Assembly: GCF_000271405.2 (NCBI RefSeq)
Contig: NC_018081.1
Coordinates: 2,735,478-2,799,477, forward strand
Origin: Enterococcus hirae ATCC 9790
GTDB lineage: Bacteria > Bacillota > Bacilli > Lactobacillales > Enterococcaceae
Direction of reading: 5' to 3'
Length of the DNA: 64,000 bases
Shown: piece after piece, positions 47,192 to 56,364 of the stretch
How the letters are laid out: each line of letters starts with the position of its first letter
How positions within the stretch are numbered: position 1 is the first letter of the stretch
Made by a program: the position numbers and the translations under genes
Notes under the pieces: model-generated
The model's input: the letters and a program-made list of their open reading frames with translations, nothing else
Database searches by the model: none
Told to the model about the DNA's origin: nothing

Positions 47192-48052
47192 GATTTATCC
47201 AACCTTTCTGCGTATGCATTTCCAACAAATGATGGATCGTTTCTTTTAGTTCTTTTCTAGGAACGATTTGATCAACAAATCCATGGGTAAGTAGAAATTC
47301 TGCTTTTTGGAAATCTTCCGGTAATTCTTGTTTGATCGTTTGTTCGATCACTCGTCTACCGGCAAAACCAATCAAGCTTTGGGGTTCAGCCAGGATCACG
47401 TCGCCTTCCATTGCAAAACTCGCTGTTACGCCGCCTGTAGTTGGATCGGTCAATACTGTTAGATAAAACAAACCGGCATTGCTATGACGTTTGACAGCTG
47501 CTGAGATTTTTGCCATCTGCATCAAAGAAAAAATACCTTCTTGCATTCTGGCTCCTCCAGAAGCAGTGAACAAGACAACGGGTAAGCCAGCTTTTTCAGC
47601 CCGTTCAAACAAACGGGTGATTTTCTCCCCTACAACGGTTCCCATACTGCCCATGATGAAATTAGAATCCATGACACCAATCGCAAATGGCAGACCGTGA
47701 ATCGTTGCTTTTCCTGTCAATACCGCTTCATGCAATCCTGTTTTTGCTTGCATAGTTTGGATCTTTTCTTGATAATCAGGGAAGTTCAAGGGATCTTTCG
47801 TTACTAAGTCCGTGTCCCATTCTTCTAAACTTTTTTCATCGATGATCAATGCTAATCGTTGCCAAGCACCAATACGAAAGTTATAACTACAATGAGGGCA
47901 AACCTTCTCATCACCAATATCTTTTGTATAAATGATGTGTTTACAATTAGGGCATTTAGCCCACATATTATCTGGAATAGACGGCGCATTCGTTGGTTGT
48001 TCTGCTCGATTAGGATTAATTCGAATGTATTTTTCTTTTTGAATAAAGCCAT
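47184..48052 (-). CDS. accD: Acetyl-CoA carboxylase carboxyltransferase subunit beta, apparent 1-nt frameshift
   Basis: Partner of AccA. The zinc ribbon is intact: CPNCK and CPHC after MWAKCP. The carboxyltransferase core shows [16 protein letters not shown] and GGARMQEG. The open frame begins at an internal ATG (47966), but the usual N-terminus is encoded upstream in another frame: the ATG at 48052 gives MALFKKK, then the frame is lost at an A5 run (plus-strand T5, 48030-48034 or 48036-48040). One extra A yields [20 protein letters not shown] and a 289-residue protein, normal length. The start lies one base after the accC stop. Confidence 0.93.
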
Positions 48053-49431
48053 CTACTCTTCTCCTATCTCTGTTTCAGGTGTCCAGTTCGGTAAAAAATC
48101 TTCTTGTAAAAAGGCGGTACTATAGTCCCCTGCGATGACTGCTGGATGACTGATTAAATCCATTTGGAACTCCGCGTTCGTGATCACTCCATCGGTAACC
48201 ACTTCGCTTAACGCTCGTTGCATTTTCATCAATGCCTCAAAGCGAGTGTCTGCATGAACGATCACCTTAGCGATCATTGAATCATAATAAGGTGGAATCG
48301 TATAGCCAGAATAAACGGCACTATCAACTCGAACGCCCATGCCTCCTGCTGGCAACAAAAGGTTTTTGATTGTTCCAGGTGATGGTGCAAAATGAAAAGC
48401 TGGATTTTCTGCATTGATCCGACACTCAATGGCGTGACCAGAGAATCGCACATCTTCTTGTTTGATTTCCAACGGTTGCCCCGCAGCAATTTCAATTTGT
48501 TTTTTACCAAGTCAATGTTTGTAACCATCTCAGTTACCGGATGTTCGACTTGGATCCGCGTATTCATTTCCATGAAATAAAATTCTCCCGCTTCATCCAT
48601 TAAAAATTCAATCGTTCCAGCATTTTCATAATTAACCGCTTTGGCTGCACGAACTGCCGCAGCTCCTAATTCTTCTCTTTTATTCTGAGAGATGACCACT
48701 GAAGGGGATTCTTCTAATACTTTTTGATTATTTCGTTGAAGAGAACAATCTCGTTCGCCTAAATGAAGGACATGCCCATAATGATCACCAAGGATCTGTA
48801 CTTCAATATGTCTTGCTGGATAAATGATTTTTTCTAAATACATTTCATCATTTCCAAAAGCCGCTGCTGCTTCTTGCTGCGCAGAAGAAAAATGTTGCGG
48901 TAATTCTTCTTTTGATAAAACTTTACGAATCCCTTTTCCGCCACCGCCAGCGGCAGCTTTAAGCATGACCGGATAACCAATCTTATCCGCTACTGTTAGT
49001 GCTTCTTCAACTGTTGATAATACGCCATCACTTCCTGGAATAACAGGTACATTGGCTTCTTGCATCAAGCGACGTGCATTGATTTTATTCCCCATCGCAT
49101 CGATCGTTCGACTCTTTGGACCAATAAAAGCAATATTACATTCTTCACACATAGAAGCAAAACGGCTATTTTCAGATAAGAACCCAAAACCTGGGTGAAT
49201 CGCTTCTGCTTTGGTCACGATGGCTGCACTCAAAACTGCTTGGACATTCAAATAGGAGTCCGTCGCTTTTGCAGGACCAATACAAATTGCTTCATCTGCC
49301 AATTGAGTATGCAATGCGTCAGCATCTGCTTGTGAGTAAACAGCAACAGTCTGAATACCAAGCTCACGACAAGCGCGAATAATTCGTACGGCGATTTCGC
49401 CACGATTAGCTATCAAAACTTTTGAAAACAT
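48053..49431 (-). CDS. accC: Acetyl-CoA carboxylase biotin carboxylase subunit, apparent 1-nt frameshift
   Basis: Carboxylates the biotin on AccB using ATP and bicarbonate. The ATP-grasp enzyme is broken in two overlapping frames. The first (from ATG 49431) carries [38 protein letters not shown] and [17 protein letters not shown], and derails after NIDLVK; the second carries the rest of the C-terminal domain ([16 protein letters not shown]). One A is missing from the A run at 48500-48505 (plus-strand T6); with it the sequence reads [21 protein letters not shown] and 459 residues result, the normal length. All catalytic residues visible are present. Confidence 0.94.
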
Positions 49432-49438
49432 AACTCAC

Positions 49439-49858
49439 CTATCCAATCATAAAAGTTAATTCAGCTTCAGCAACTTTTTTGCCATCCACTTTTGCAATTC
49501 CTTTACCAATACCAGCAGAAGATTTGATTTTCGTAATTTCTACTTCAAGATACAGTGTATCCCCTGGAGTGACTTTTCGACGGAATTTTGCTTTGTCTAA
49601 ACCACCAAAATAAGCAGTCTTTCCTTTAAATTGTTCCAAGGATAATAACGCAACTGCTCCTGCTTGTGCCATCGCTTCAACGATCAAAACACCTGGCATC
49701 ACAGGTTCTTCTGGAAAGTGACCTTGGAAAAATGGTTCGTTGATCGTCACATTTTTCTTTGCAATGATTCGTTCGCCTTCCACCATTTCTTCGACACGAT
49801 CAATCAGCAATAGCGGATAACGATGTGGTATGATTTCTTTAATTTCTTGAATGTTCAT
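49439..49858 (-). CDS. fabZ: (3R)-hydroxyacyl-ACP dehydratase FabZ
   Basis: Dehydrates 3-hydroxyacyl-ACP to trans-2-enoyl-ACP. 139 residues, hot-dog fold. The [13 protein letters not shown] start, the catalytic His in [20 protein letters not shown], and the paired Glu in the same helix are intact. In enterococci a FabN paralogue elsewhere also isomerises the double bond for unsaturated fatty acids; this one, in the large cluster, is expected to be the plain dehydratase. AGAGGAG precedes the ATG. Confidence 0.95.
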   Translation of the reverse strand: MNIQEIKEIIPHRYPLLLIDRVEEMVEGERIIAKKNVTINEPFFQGHFPEEPVMPGVLIVEAMAQAGAVALLSLEQFKGKTAYFGGLDKAKFRRKVTPGDTLYLEVEITKIKSSAGIGKGIAKVDGKKVAEAELTFMIG

Positions 49859-49881
49859 ATTGCTCCTCTTTCCTCTTTTGC

Positions 49882-50376
49882 TTAATTTGGTTGAATTCTA
49901 AATAGTGGTTGATCGTATTCAACAACCGCTTCATTTTCAACAAGAATCTCAACGATTTTCCCATCGACTTCGCTTGTGATTTCATTCATCAATTTCATTG
50001 CTTCAATGATACAAATCACTTCACCTTTTTTGACACTATCTCCCACTGACTTAAATTGTGGTTTATCAGGGGCAGGTTGTAAGTAGACGATTCCAACAAT
50101 CGGTGATTTTACCTCGACACCTTCGAAACTTTCTTGTGATGCTTCGACAGATGCTTGAGGTGCTTCACTAACTGGCGTTTGTTGGATTGGTGTTTGAGGT
50201 ACTACCGTATCTCTAGGCGCTTCTGTAGCTACTGGCATTGGAGCCATTGTTCCCATTCCACGACTAGATTCATTTTTATTCATATATAATTCAAATTGAC
50301 CTTCTCTTAAATCAAATTCAGTTAAAGTAGATTGATCGAATTGACTGACTAATTCCTTGATCTCATTGATATTCAA
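49882..50376 (-). CDS. accB: Acetyl-CoA carboxylase biotin carboxyl carrier protein
   Basis: 164 residues. An N-terminal helical part and a Pro/Ala/Thr-rich linker are followed by the biotinyl domain with the biotin Lys in EAMKLMN. I place the start at TTG 50376 (NINEIKEL...), 8 nt after GGAGG and two bases after the fabF stop; the frame extending upstream runs into fabF. The linker is longer and richer in Pro than the core. Confidence 0.93.
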   Translation of the reverse strand: MNINEIKELVSQFDQSTLTEFDLREGQFELYMNKNESSRGMGTMAPMPVATEAPRDTVVPQTPIQQTPVSEAPQASVEASQESFEGVEVKSPIVGIVYLQPAPDKPQFKSVGDSVKKGEVICIIEAMKLMNEITSEVDGKIVEILVENEAVVEYDQPLFRIQPN

Positions 50377-50378
50377 GA

Positions 50379-51614
50379 TTATTCCTCCCAGCGTTTCATA
50401 CACAAGACCGCATTGTGACCACCAAAGCCTAACGAATTGCTCATTGCATAAGTCAATTGCGCTGGTTTGCTTTCATTGATGACAACATTCAAGTCAATTT
50501 CCGGATCTTGTTTTTGGACATTGATGTTTGGTGGAATAAATTGATGTTCCAGCGCCATTAAAGTAGCTAACGCTTCAATCCCTCCAGCTGCACCTAATAA
50601 GTGTCCAGTCATGGATTTCGTACTGCTGACATATGTTTCTTTGAATGAATCACCTAATGCCAGTTGGATCGCTTTTGCTTCTGCTTGATCATTAGCGGGT
50701 GTACTTGTCCCATGGGCATTGATATAGCCAACATCTTCTGGCTTAATACCCGCTTCATCCATGGCTAATTTCATTGCTTTGGCAGCGCCTGAACCATCTG
50801 GTGTAGGAGCAGTCATATGGAACGCATCACAATTAGCGCCGTAACCAACGATTTCTCCATAGATTTTTGCACCACGAGCTTGAGCATGTTCTAAAGATTC
50901 GATCACTAAGATACCCGCTCCTTCGCCCATCACAAAACCGTTACGTTCTTCATCAAAAGGAATCGAACCACGAGTAGGGTCTTCAGCATTCGATAGAGCT
51001 GTTAGTGCAGCAAAGCCAGCAATTCCCATTTCACAAATTGTTGCTTCTGCCCCACCAGCTAGAATGACATCTGAATAACCATGTTTGATATTGCGGTAAG
51101 CTTCACCAATAGCATTCGTTCCACTCGCACAAGCAGTAACGATTGCTGTACAAATCCCTTTAGCACCTACACGTAGTGCAATGTTGCCGGCAGCCATATT
51201 TGCAATAGCCATTGGAACAAACATTGGTGAGACACGTTGCGCGCCTTTTTCGTGTAACCGGATCACTTGGTTTTCAATCGTTGGCAATCCGCCGATACCG
51301 GAACCAACAATGACACCAAAACGATCTTGATCGATTTTCTCTTTATCTAGACCGCTCATCCCTAATGCTTCTAGTGCTGCATAGATCCCATAAATCGAGA
51401 ACATGTCCATCCGTTTGCTGTCTTTTTTTACAAAATATTTATCGTATGGAAAATCTTTGACTTCACCTGCTAGTGTGATTCCAGTTTCTGTGGCGTCAAA
51501 TTTAGTAATAGGAGCAATCCCATTCGTTCCTTTTTGCAAACTATCTAAAAAGCTTTCAGCATCATTACCGATTGGTGAAGTGACACCATAGCCTGTAATT
51601 ACTACTCGATTCAT
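50379..51614 (-). CDS. fabF: Beta-ketoacyl-ACP synthase II
   Basis: Elongating condensing enzyme, 411 residues, thiolase fold. Catalytic Cys in TACASGTNA, the His pair in NAHGTSTPANDQAE and SMTGHLLGAAGG, and GFGGHNA at the end. MNRVVITGYGVTSPIGN at the start with a clear GGAGG. Its gene order, between fabG and accB, is standard for the cluster. Confidence 0.96.
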   Translation of the reverse strand: MNRVVITGYGVTSPIGNDAESFLDSLQKGTNGIAPITKFDATETGITLAGEVKDFPYDKYFVKKDSKRMDMFSIYGIYAALEALGMSGLDKEKIDQDRFGVIVGSGIGGLPTIENQVIRLHEKGAQRVSPMFVPMAIANMAAGNIALRVGAKGICTAIVTACASGTNAIGEAYRNIKHGYSDVILAGGAEATICEMGIAGFAALTALSNAEDPTRGSIPFDEERNGFVMGEGAGILVIESLEHAQARGAKIYGEIVGYGANCDAFHMTAPTPDGSGAAKAMKLAMDEAGIKPEDVGYINAHGTSTPANDQAEAKAIQLALGDSFKETYVSSTKSMTGHLLGAAGGIEALATLMALEHQFIPPNINVQKQDPEIDLNVVINESKPAQLTYAMSNSLGFGGHNAVLCMKRWEE

Positions 51615-51631
51615 TATTGTTTTCCTCCTTT

Positions 51632-52369
51632 TTATCCGTGCATCACGAGACCGCCATCAACATTGATGACCTGTCCTGTGATATAAGGACTCTCTGCTAA
51701 GAAAATCGCAGCATTCGCAACATCTTCCACGCTGCCAAAACGTTGCATTGGAATTTGTTTTACTACTTGCTCTTTGACTTTATCAGATAACACTTCGGTC
51801 ATATCCGTAGCGATAAAACCAGGAGCAATGGCATTACATGTAACACCGCGTGCAGCCGCCTCACGAGCAACAGATTTTGTAAAACCAACGACACCTGCTT
51901 TGCTTGCTGCGTAATTGGCTTGTCCGACGTTACCAATCAATCCTGAAACACTTGACAAGTTGATAATTGCACCTTCACGTTTTTTCATCATTTTCTTTAA
52001 AACGTGTTGTGTCATATTGAATGTTCCTGTTAGATTGATATCTAAACAAGCTTTAAAATCTTCTGCTGACATGCGCATCAATAATTTATCGTTCGTAATC
52101 CCTGCATTATTGATTAGAATATCGATTGATCCTAATTGTTTTTCTGCTTCTTCTACCATCAAACCAGCTTTTTCATAATCTGAGATATCGCCAGAAACAC
52201 CGATGCAGTTCACACCTTGAGCTTTGATCTCATTGATTTTTTCTTCTGGAATTGCTTTTCGTCCATTTAAAACGATGTTTGCGCCTGCTTTTGCAAAAGC
52301 TAGCGCCACAGCGGCACCAATTCCTCTTGTGCTACCTGTAATAAATACGTTTTTTCCTGTTAGCTCCAT
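51632..52369 (-). CDS. fabG: 3-oxoacyl-ACP reductase
   Basis: NADPH-dependent short-chain dehydrogenase, 245 residues. TGSTRGIGAAVALAFAKAGA (cofactor), NNAGITND, and the catalytic Ser...Tyr-x3-Lys as SSVSGLIGNVGQANYAASKAG are visible. It overlaps the fabD end by 10 nt, showing coupling. Confidence 0.96.
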   Translation of the reverse strand: MELTGKNVFITGSTRGIGAAVALAFAKAGANIVLNGRKAIPEEKINEIKAQGVNCIGVSGDISDYEKAGLMVEEAEKQLGSIDILINNAGITNDKLLMRMSAEDFKACLDINLTGTFNMTQHVLKKMMKKREGAIINLSSVSGLIGNVGQANYAASKAGVVGFTKSVAREAAARGVTCNAIAPGFIATDMTEVLSDKVKEQVVKQIPMQRFGSVEDVANAAIFLAESPYITGQVINVDGGLVMHG

Positions 52370-53295
52370 AACATGCCTCCGATACTTGTCATTGTTTCTT
52401 CTAAAGTTTGTTGATTTTCTACTCTTAAAACCGGAATCGTTTTATCGATTTTCTTCATAAAGCCACTTAATACTTTACCTGGACCAACTTCGATCACACG
52501 TTCCACACCAAGTTCTTTTAATTGATGGATGCTTTCATAAAAATGTACCGGCTTCATCACTTGTTGTTCAAGCAGAGTCGGTATCCGATCTTTGTTCATG
52601 ATTTCAGTTGTCGTATTACTGATGACAGGAATTGTTGGCTCATTAAAAGTGATCGCTTTTAGCTCAACGGCTAATTTTTTTGCTGCTGGCGCTAAGATTG
52701 CTGTATGAAACGGACCACTCACATTAAGTGGAATCATTCGTTTGATGCCTTTTTCTTGCATGATTCTTACTGCTTCATCCACTGCTTGTTCTTCACCGCC
52801 AATTACGATTTGTTGGGGTGTATTATAATTTGCAGGAGAAACAATTCCTAATCGTTGAGCTTCCAAACAGCTTTCTTCAATAACTTCTACAGGTGCATTC
52901 ATAACAGCTACCATTTTCCCACTACCAAGTGGTGCAGCTTCAGTCATATAAGCCCCTCGTTTTGCCACTAAAGCGACTGCTTCACTAAATGACAAAGCTC
53001 CACTAGCTACTAAAGCGGAATATTCGCCTAAACTTAATCCTAGAGCAGCTTGAGGTGTAATCCCTCTTTCTTTCAACAAACGATAAAAAGCAATGCTGAC
53101 CGTTAAGATTGCTGGTTGTGTATAAGCGGTTTGATTGAGTCGTTCATTTTCTGAAAAACACAATTCCGCCATATCATAGCCTAGAATATCACTTGCTTCA
53201 TCAAACGTTTCTTTGACGATAGTTTCTTGATAGAGATCTTGTCCCATGCCTGGATACTGAGCGCCTTGTCCGCTAAATAAAAATGCTGTCTTCAT
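52360..53295 (-). CDS. fabD: Malonyl-CoA:ACP transacylase
   Basis: Loads malonyl units onto ACP. 311 residues. FSGQGAQYPGMG at the start, nucleophile Ser in GLSLGEYSAL, and GPFHTAIL with catalytic His are intact. It is the first gene after the acpP-fabD hairpin; fabK, which usually stands between acpP and fabD in E. faecalis, is missing here. A promoter of its own would be expected if the hairpin ends the upstream transcript; AAGACA-17-AATATT is a weak candidate. Confidence 0.95.
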   Translation of the reverse strand: MKTAFLFSGQGAQYPGMGQDLYQETIVKETFDEASDILGYDMAELCFSENERLNQTAYTQPAILTVSIAFYRLLKERGITPQAALGLSLGEYSALVASGALSFSEAVALVAKRGAYMTEAAPLGSGKMVAVMNAPVEVIEESCLEAQRLGIVSPANYNTPQQIVIGGEEQAVDEAVRIMQEKGIKRMIPLNVSGPFHTAILAPAAKKLAVELKAITFNEPTIPVISNTTTEIMNKDRIPTLLEQQVMKPVHFYESIHQLKELGVERVIEVGPGKVLSGFMKKIDKTIPVLRVENQQTLEETMTSIGGMLWS

Positions 53296-53332
53296 GTATT
53301 TTCTCCAATATTTTTAGGATATATGCTCATGT

Positions 53333-53396
53333 CTTGATTTATTAAAAAGGACCAAGACACTCCTATTTAAGGAAAATGTCCCAGCCTCCAACCTAA
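53333..53396 (-). terminator. TGGGAC-type hairpin between acpP and fabD
   Basis: On the minus strand GGCTGGGACA pairs with TGTCTTGGTCC (several G-T pairs, inner CCT/AGG), followed by TTTTTAATAAAT. It probably lowers or stops transcription from fabT-fabH-acpP into fabD. It occupies the place where E. faecalis carries fabK. Confidence 0.7.
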
Positions 53397-53405
53397 TCTT
53401 AATGA

Positions 53406-53630
53406 TTATGCAGTTTGTTTTTCAACATAAGTTACTAAATCTTGAACTGTTTTGATGCCGTCTTCTGTTTCGATTTTCACGTCAAATTCGTCTTCGATTT
53501 CATTAATGATTTGGAATAAATCCAAGCTATCAGCTTCTAAGTCTTCTTGGATGTTTGTTGTTAATTTGATTTCTTCTGTTTCTTTTCCTAACTCTTCTGC
53601 AATAATTTCTTGAATTTTTTCGAATACCAT
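53406..53630 (-). CDS. acpP: Acyl carrier protein
   Basis: 74 residues, strongly acidic. The phosphopantetheine Ser35 lies in DSLDLFQ. The sequence [22 protein letters not shown] is typical of the FAS ACP. AGGAGG precedes the ATG. The third gene of the FabT-controlled part. Confidence 0.96.
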   Translation of the reverse strand: MVFEKIQEIIAEELGKETEEIKLTTNIQEDLEADSLDLFQIINEIEDEFDVKIETEDGIKTVQDLVTYVEKQTA

Positions 53631-53676
53631 ACTATATATTCCTCCGATATTGTTTACAATTTTATGTTTTATCAGC

Positions 53677-54638
53677 TTACAGTTCCATGAGGATACTTCC
53701 CCATGTTAAACCTCCACCGTAACCTGTAAATACTACTTTTTGTTTTTTCCTAAAGTGATTTGCCCACTAGCTACCGCTTCATCTAATAGGATTGGAATAC
53801 TTGCAGCAGAGGTATTTCCGTATTTATCCATATTGGTTAAGAATTTTTCTTGCGGTATTTTTACCTTGCGTGCAATTTTCTCAATGATTCTAAGATTTGC
53901 TTGATGTAAAAGCAGATAATCAACTGACACATTTTGAGTGATGTCTTTAATGTTTTTTGCAACGTCTCTTACAGCAAAATCAAAGATATCTCTTCCTATC
54001 ATTGATAAATAAAAAGAGCCTTTTGCATCCTTTACATACACCGGTGATCCGTTCGAATGATAGCCAGCTGTGAGTGACGATCCTCGAGTGCCATCTGCTT
54101 CCAGATGTTCTGCAATTATTTTCTGCTCTGTACCAGCTTCAAGTAACACACCACCAGCACCATCACCAAACAGGACAGCCGTTGAACGATCAGACCAATC
54201 GATTAATTTGGATAATGTCTCGCCACCAATCACTAATCCTTTATTTGAACCGCACCGAATCATTTTCTCTGCCATGCTTAAAGCATAAACAAAGCCTGAA
54301 CATGCTGCACTAAGATCAAATGCAATTGCATTTGTTGCACCAAGTTTACCTTGAACCTGGACAGCCACAGAGGGTGTCGTAAAATCAGGAGACATGGTTG
54401 CTACAAGAATGAAGTCAAGTTCTGTCGGATCGATGTTCTTTTTTTTGATGAGCTTTTCTGCTACTAAATAGCAAAGATCAGAAGTTTCTTGATCTGTGAC
54501 GCAACGCCTTTGTTTGATACCTGTTCGCGATGAAATCCATTCATCTGAAGTGTCCATCATTTTGGAAAGATCATCATTGGTAATGATTTTTTCGGGAAGG
54601 ACACTAGCTGTTGCTGTGATCGTTCCAAATTGTTCCAT
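53677..54638 (-). CDS. fabH: Beta-ketoacyl-ACP synthase III, apparent 1-nt frameshift
   Basis: Initiates fatty-acid synthesis by condensing acetyl-CoA with malonyl-ACP. The catalytic Cys112 in SAACSGF, His in LLHQANLRI and Asn in GNTSAAS are present. As written the frame ends early (301 residues, ...LGKNKK) at 53733; one A is missing from the A run (plus-strand T6, 53743-53748). Restoring it gives [20 protein letters not shown] and a stop at 53677, 320 residues, exactly the family length with the conserved GGGLTWG end. Second gene of the cluster, nine nt after fabT. Confidence 0.94.
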
Positions 54639-54647
54639 TAAAAATCC

Positions 54648-55088
54648 TCACTTGTAATCTCGCAAAAAATCATGCAAGTTTTTCAATGCAGCCAGTAAAG
54701 CTTGCTGTTCGTCGGTAGCCATGCCATCCAAGATATTTTTGACCATTTCACGATGAAAGTGCTGATGGACACGATATAAAAGTTTGCCTTTTTTTGTCAG
54801 TCCTAATTTCACCACTCGTCGATCATCTTCACTTCGAATGCGTTCAACATAGTCTTTCTTTACTAACTTATTGATAGCAGTGGTCAAGGTCCCAACAGTA
54901 ATCGACAGTTCTTTGGCTACTTCTGAAGTCGTTTTTTTCTTGTACATACCGATTGCCTCGATCGTATGCATCTCTGTAATTGACAAATCTTTGAACTGAG
55001 ATTTTTTTAATTCAGATTCTTCGATTGTCAAAATATCATTGAAGACACTAACAAGATAATCATTTACTGTTTTCGAATCTGGTTCCAT
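54648..55088 (-). CDS. fabT: FabT, MarR-family repressor of fatty-acid synthesis
   Basis: 146-residue winged-helix regulator. DNA-recognition region TTSEVAKELSITVGTLTTAINKLVKKDYVERIRSEDDRRVVKLGLTKKG fits MarR/FabT. In streptococci and enterococci FabT bound to long-chain acyl-ACP represses the fab genes when fatty acids are available outside. The start is the ATG at 55088 behind GGTGG; the longer frame enters the operator. First gene of the cluster and thus autoregulated. Confidence 0.92.
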   Translation of the reverse strand: MEPDSKTVNDYLVSVFNDILTIEESELKKSQFKDLSITEMHTIEAIGMYKKKTTSEVAKELSITVGTLTTAINKLVKKDYVERIRSEDDRRVVKLGLTKKGKLLYRVHQHFHREMVKNILDGMATDEQQALLAALKNLHDFLRDYK

Positions 55089-55109
55089 GTTCCACCATCC
55101 ACTAATTAG

Positions 55110-55166
55110 TTTGATTATCAAATCATTTGATGTTCAAACTATATCTTAACTTTTTTCAAAATGCAA
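55110..55166 (-). promoter_or_regulatory. fabT promoter with two FabT-type operators
   Basis: Promoter on the minus strand: TTGCAT (55161-55166), 17-bp spacer, TATAGT (55138-55143). Two tandem dyads follow it: TTTGATGTTCAAA (55126-55138), touching the -10, and TTTGATTATCAAA (55110-55122). They match the TTTGA-n3-TCAAA consensus of FabT, and their position predicts repression by blocking the polymerase. Confidence 0.85.
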
Positions 55167-55282
55167 CCTAAAAAGCTCATTTTTTTCGATTATGAACTTT
55201 TTCTAAGAAAAAATTCATTTTAAAATCCTATTAAATCAACAATCACCCATTTAAACATTAAAAATATTTCTCAAATAAATAT

Positions 55283-55295
55283 TTTGATTGTCAAA
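55283..55295. promoter_or_regulatory. Third FabT-like site, near the GIY-YIG gene
   Basis: TTTGATTGTCAAA, the same TTTGA-n3-TCAAA dyad, 115 bp upstream of the fabT promoter. It overlaps a TTGATT-17-TAATAC promoter-like pair (55284-55312) on the plus strand, so FabT might also control the divergent gene, or loop to the fabT operators. Confidence 0.55.
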
Positions 55296-55328
55296 CTATT
55301 TTTACTTAATACTCAGCAAACGAAAAGG

Positions 55329-55357
55329 TTGTTCCTTTGCCGTAAATTTGATATAGT
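55329..55357 (+). promoter_or_regulatory. Promoter of the GIY-YIG gene
   Basis: TTGTTC (55329-55334), 17-bp spacer, TATAGT (55352-55357), 28 bp before the start codon. Confidence 0.55.
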
Positions 55358-55385
55358 ATTTTTTGATAAAAAAGGAGAAAGAACG

Positions 55386-56306
55386 TTGAAAGAAAAAGTA
55401 AAAAAACTCCCCTTGCTTCCTGGGGTATACTTGATGAAAGATCATACCGGAACTGTGATTTACGTGGGAAAAGCGAAACAATTAAAAAATCGTGTAAGTA
55501 GTTATTTTCGTCATAGTAAACAACATTCAAAAAAAGTTCGCCGATTGATTCATCATATCGCTGACTTTGATTTTGTCGTCGTGGATACTGAATTAGATGC
55601 ACTATTGTTAGAATGTCAATTAATCCAGTACTACCGCCCTTTTTACAACCGTCAAATGAACTATTTTAGTAACTATAATTATTTACATATTACAAATAAT
55701 GGTTTTTCCCTTTCGGATATGCCACTTGCCCGTACTTACGGTCCCTTTCGACTTTACAAAAAAATGCCGGCTATTTTACGCATCATTGAAGAAACCTATC
55801 AGATGCCGTGGCTGTCTGAAATCAGCCTTTTAGCTTTAAATACACAATTACCGGAAATGAATCAGTTGTCATTTGAACAAAAGAAAAAAGAGATTCAAAA
55901 TCTGTTGCAAGGGCGCAATAAAAAACTAATCACTTACTTGAAGAAAAGGCAAAATCATTTTATCGAACAATTGAATTTTGAAAAAGCTGCCCAAATCCAA
56001 CAAGATATTGAGTTATCCACAGCTTTCATTAAAAGAATACAGGCGCAGAAACTATTTCTAAGGACGCCTAAAATCACTTTCCATTTACCTCTGGCAGCGG
56101 ACGAAACGAAACAAAAACATTATTTGATTTGTTACGGTCAACTGGCTGAAACGGCCATTACGTCTAATGATGAATCTCCTTATTTTTATTATGAAAATGC
56201 AAAAGCTGGTTTGTCCTTGAAGCGACAGTTGCAAAAAGAAGAAATTGACCCCGTCCTTATACTAATGAGTTACCATAAGAAAATTCTCGCCCAAAATGAA
56301 TTGTAA
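55386..56306 (+). CDS. GIY-YIG nuclease with UVR motif, short UvrC-like protein
   Basis: 306 residues. The N-terminal GIY-YIG domain reads PGVYLMKDHTGTVIYVGKAKQLKNRVSSYF (both motif halves present, catalytic Arg, and Glu in ELDALLLE). A UVR motif (LKKRQNHFIEQLNFEKAAQIQQDIE) follows at about 190-225. The protein ends where UvrC would continue with its RNase H-like nuclease and helix-hairpin-helix, so it can make only the 3' cut, as Cho or ImpB-like UvrC paralogues do. I chose TTG at 55386, 8 nt behind AAGGAG. A clean terminator follows, so it is not a broken uvrC. It is divergent from fabT and may be linked to it through the third FabT-type site. Confidence 0.85.
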   Translation: MKEKVKKLPLLPGVYLMKDHTGTVIYVGKAKQLKNRVSSYFRHSKQHSKKVRRLIHHIADFDFVVVDTELDALLLECQLIQYYRPFYNRQMNYFSNYNYLHITNNGFSLSDMPLARTYGPFRLYKKMPAILRIIEETYQMPWLSEISLLALNTQLPEMNQLSFEQKKKEIQNLLQGRNKKLITYLKKRQNHFIEQLNFEKAAQIQQDIELSTAFIKRIQAQKLFLRTPKITFHLPLAADETKQKHYLICYGQLAETAITSNDESPYFYYENAKAGLSLKRQLQKEEIDPVLILMSYHKKILAQNEL

Positions 56307-56309
56307 AAT

Positions 56310-56364
56310 AAAAAGAAACCTTGAACTACCAAACATTGGTCTACAGTTCACGGTTTCTTTTCGT
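56310..56364 (+). terminator. Terminator of the GIY-YIG gene
   Basis: Stem AGAAACCTTGAACT / AGTTCACGGTTTCT with one mismatch and a 17-nt loop, then TTTTCG. Confidence 0.75.
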
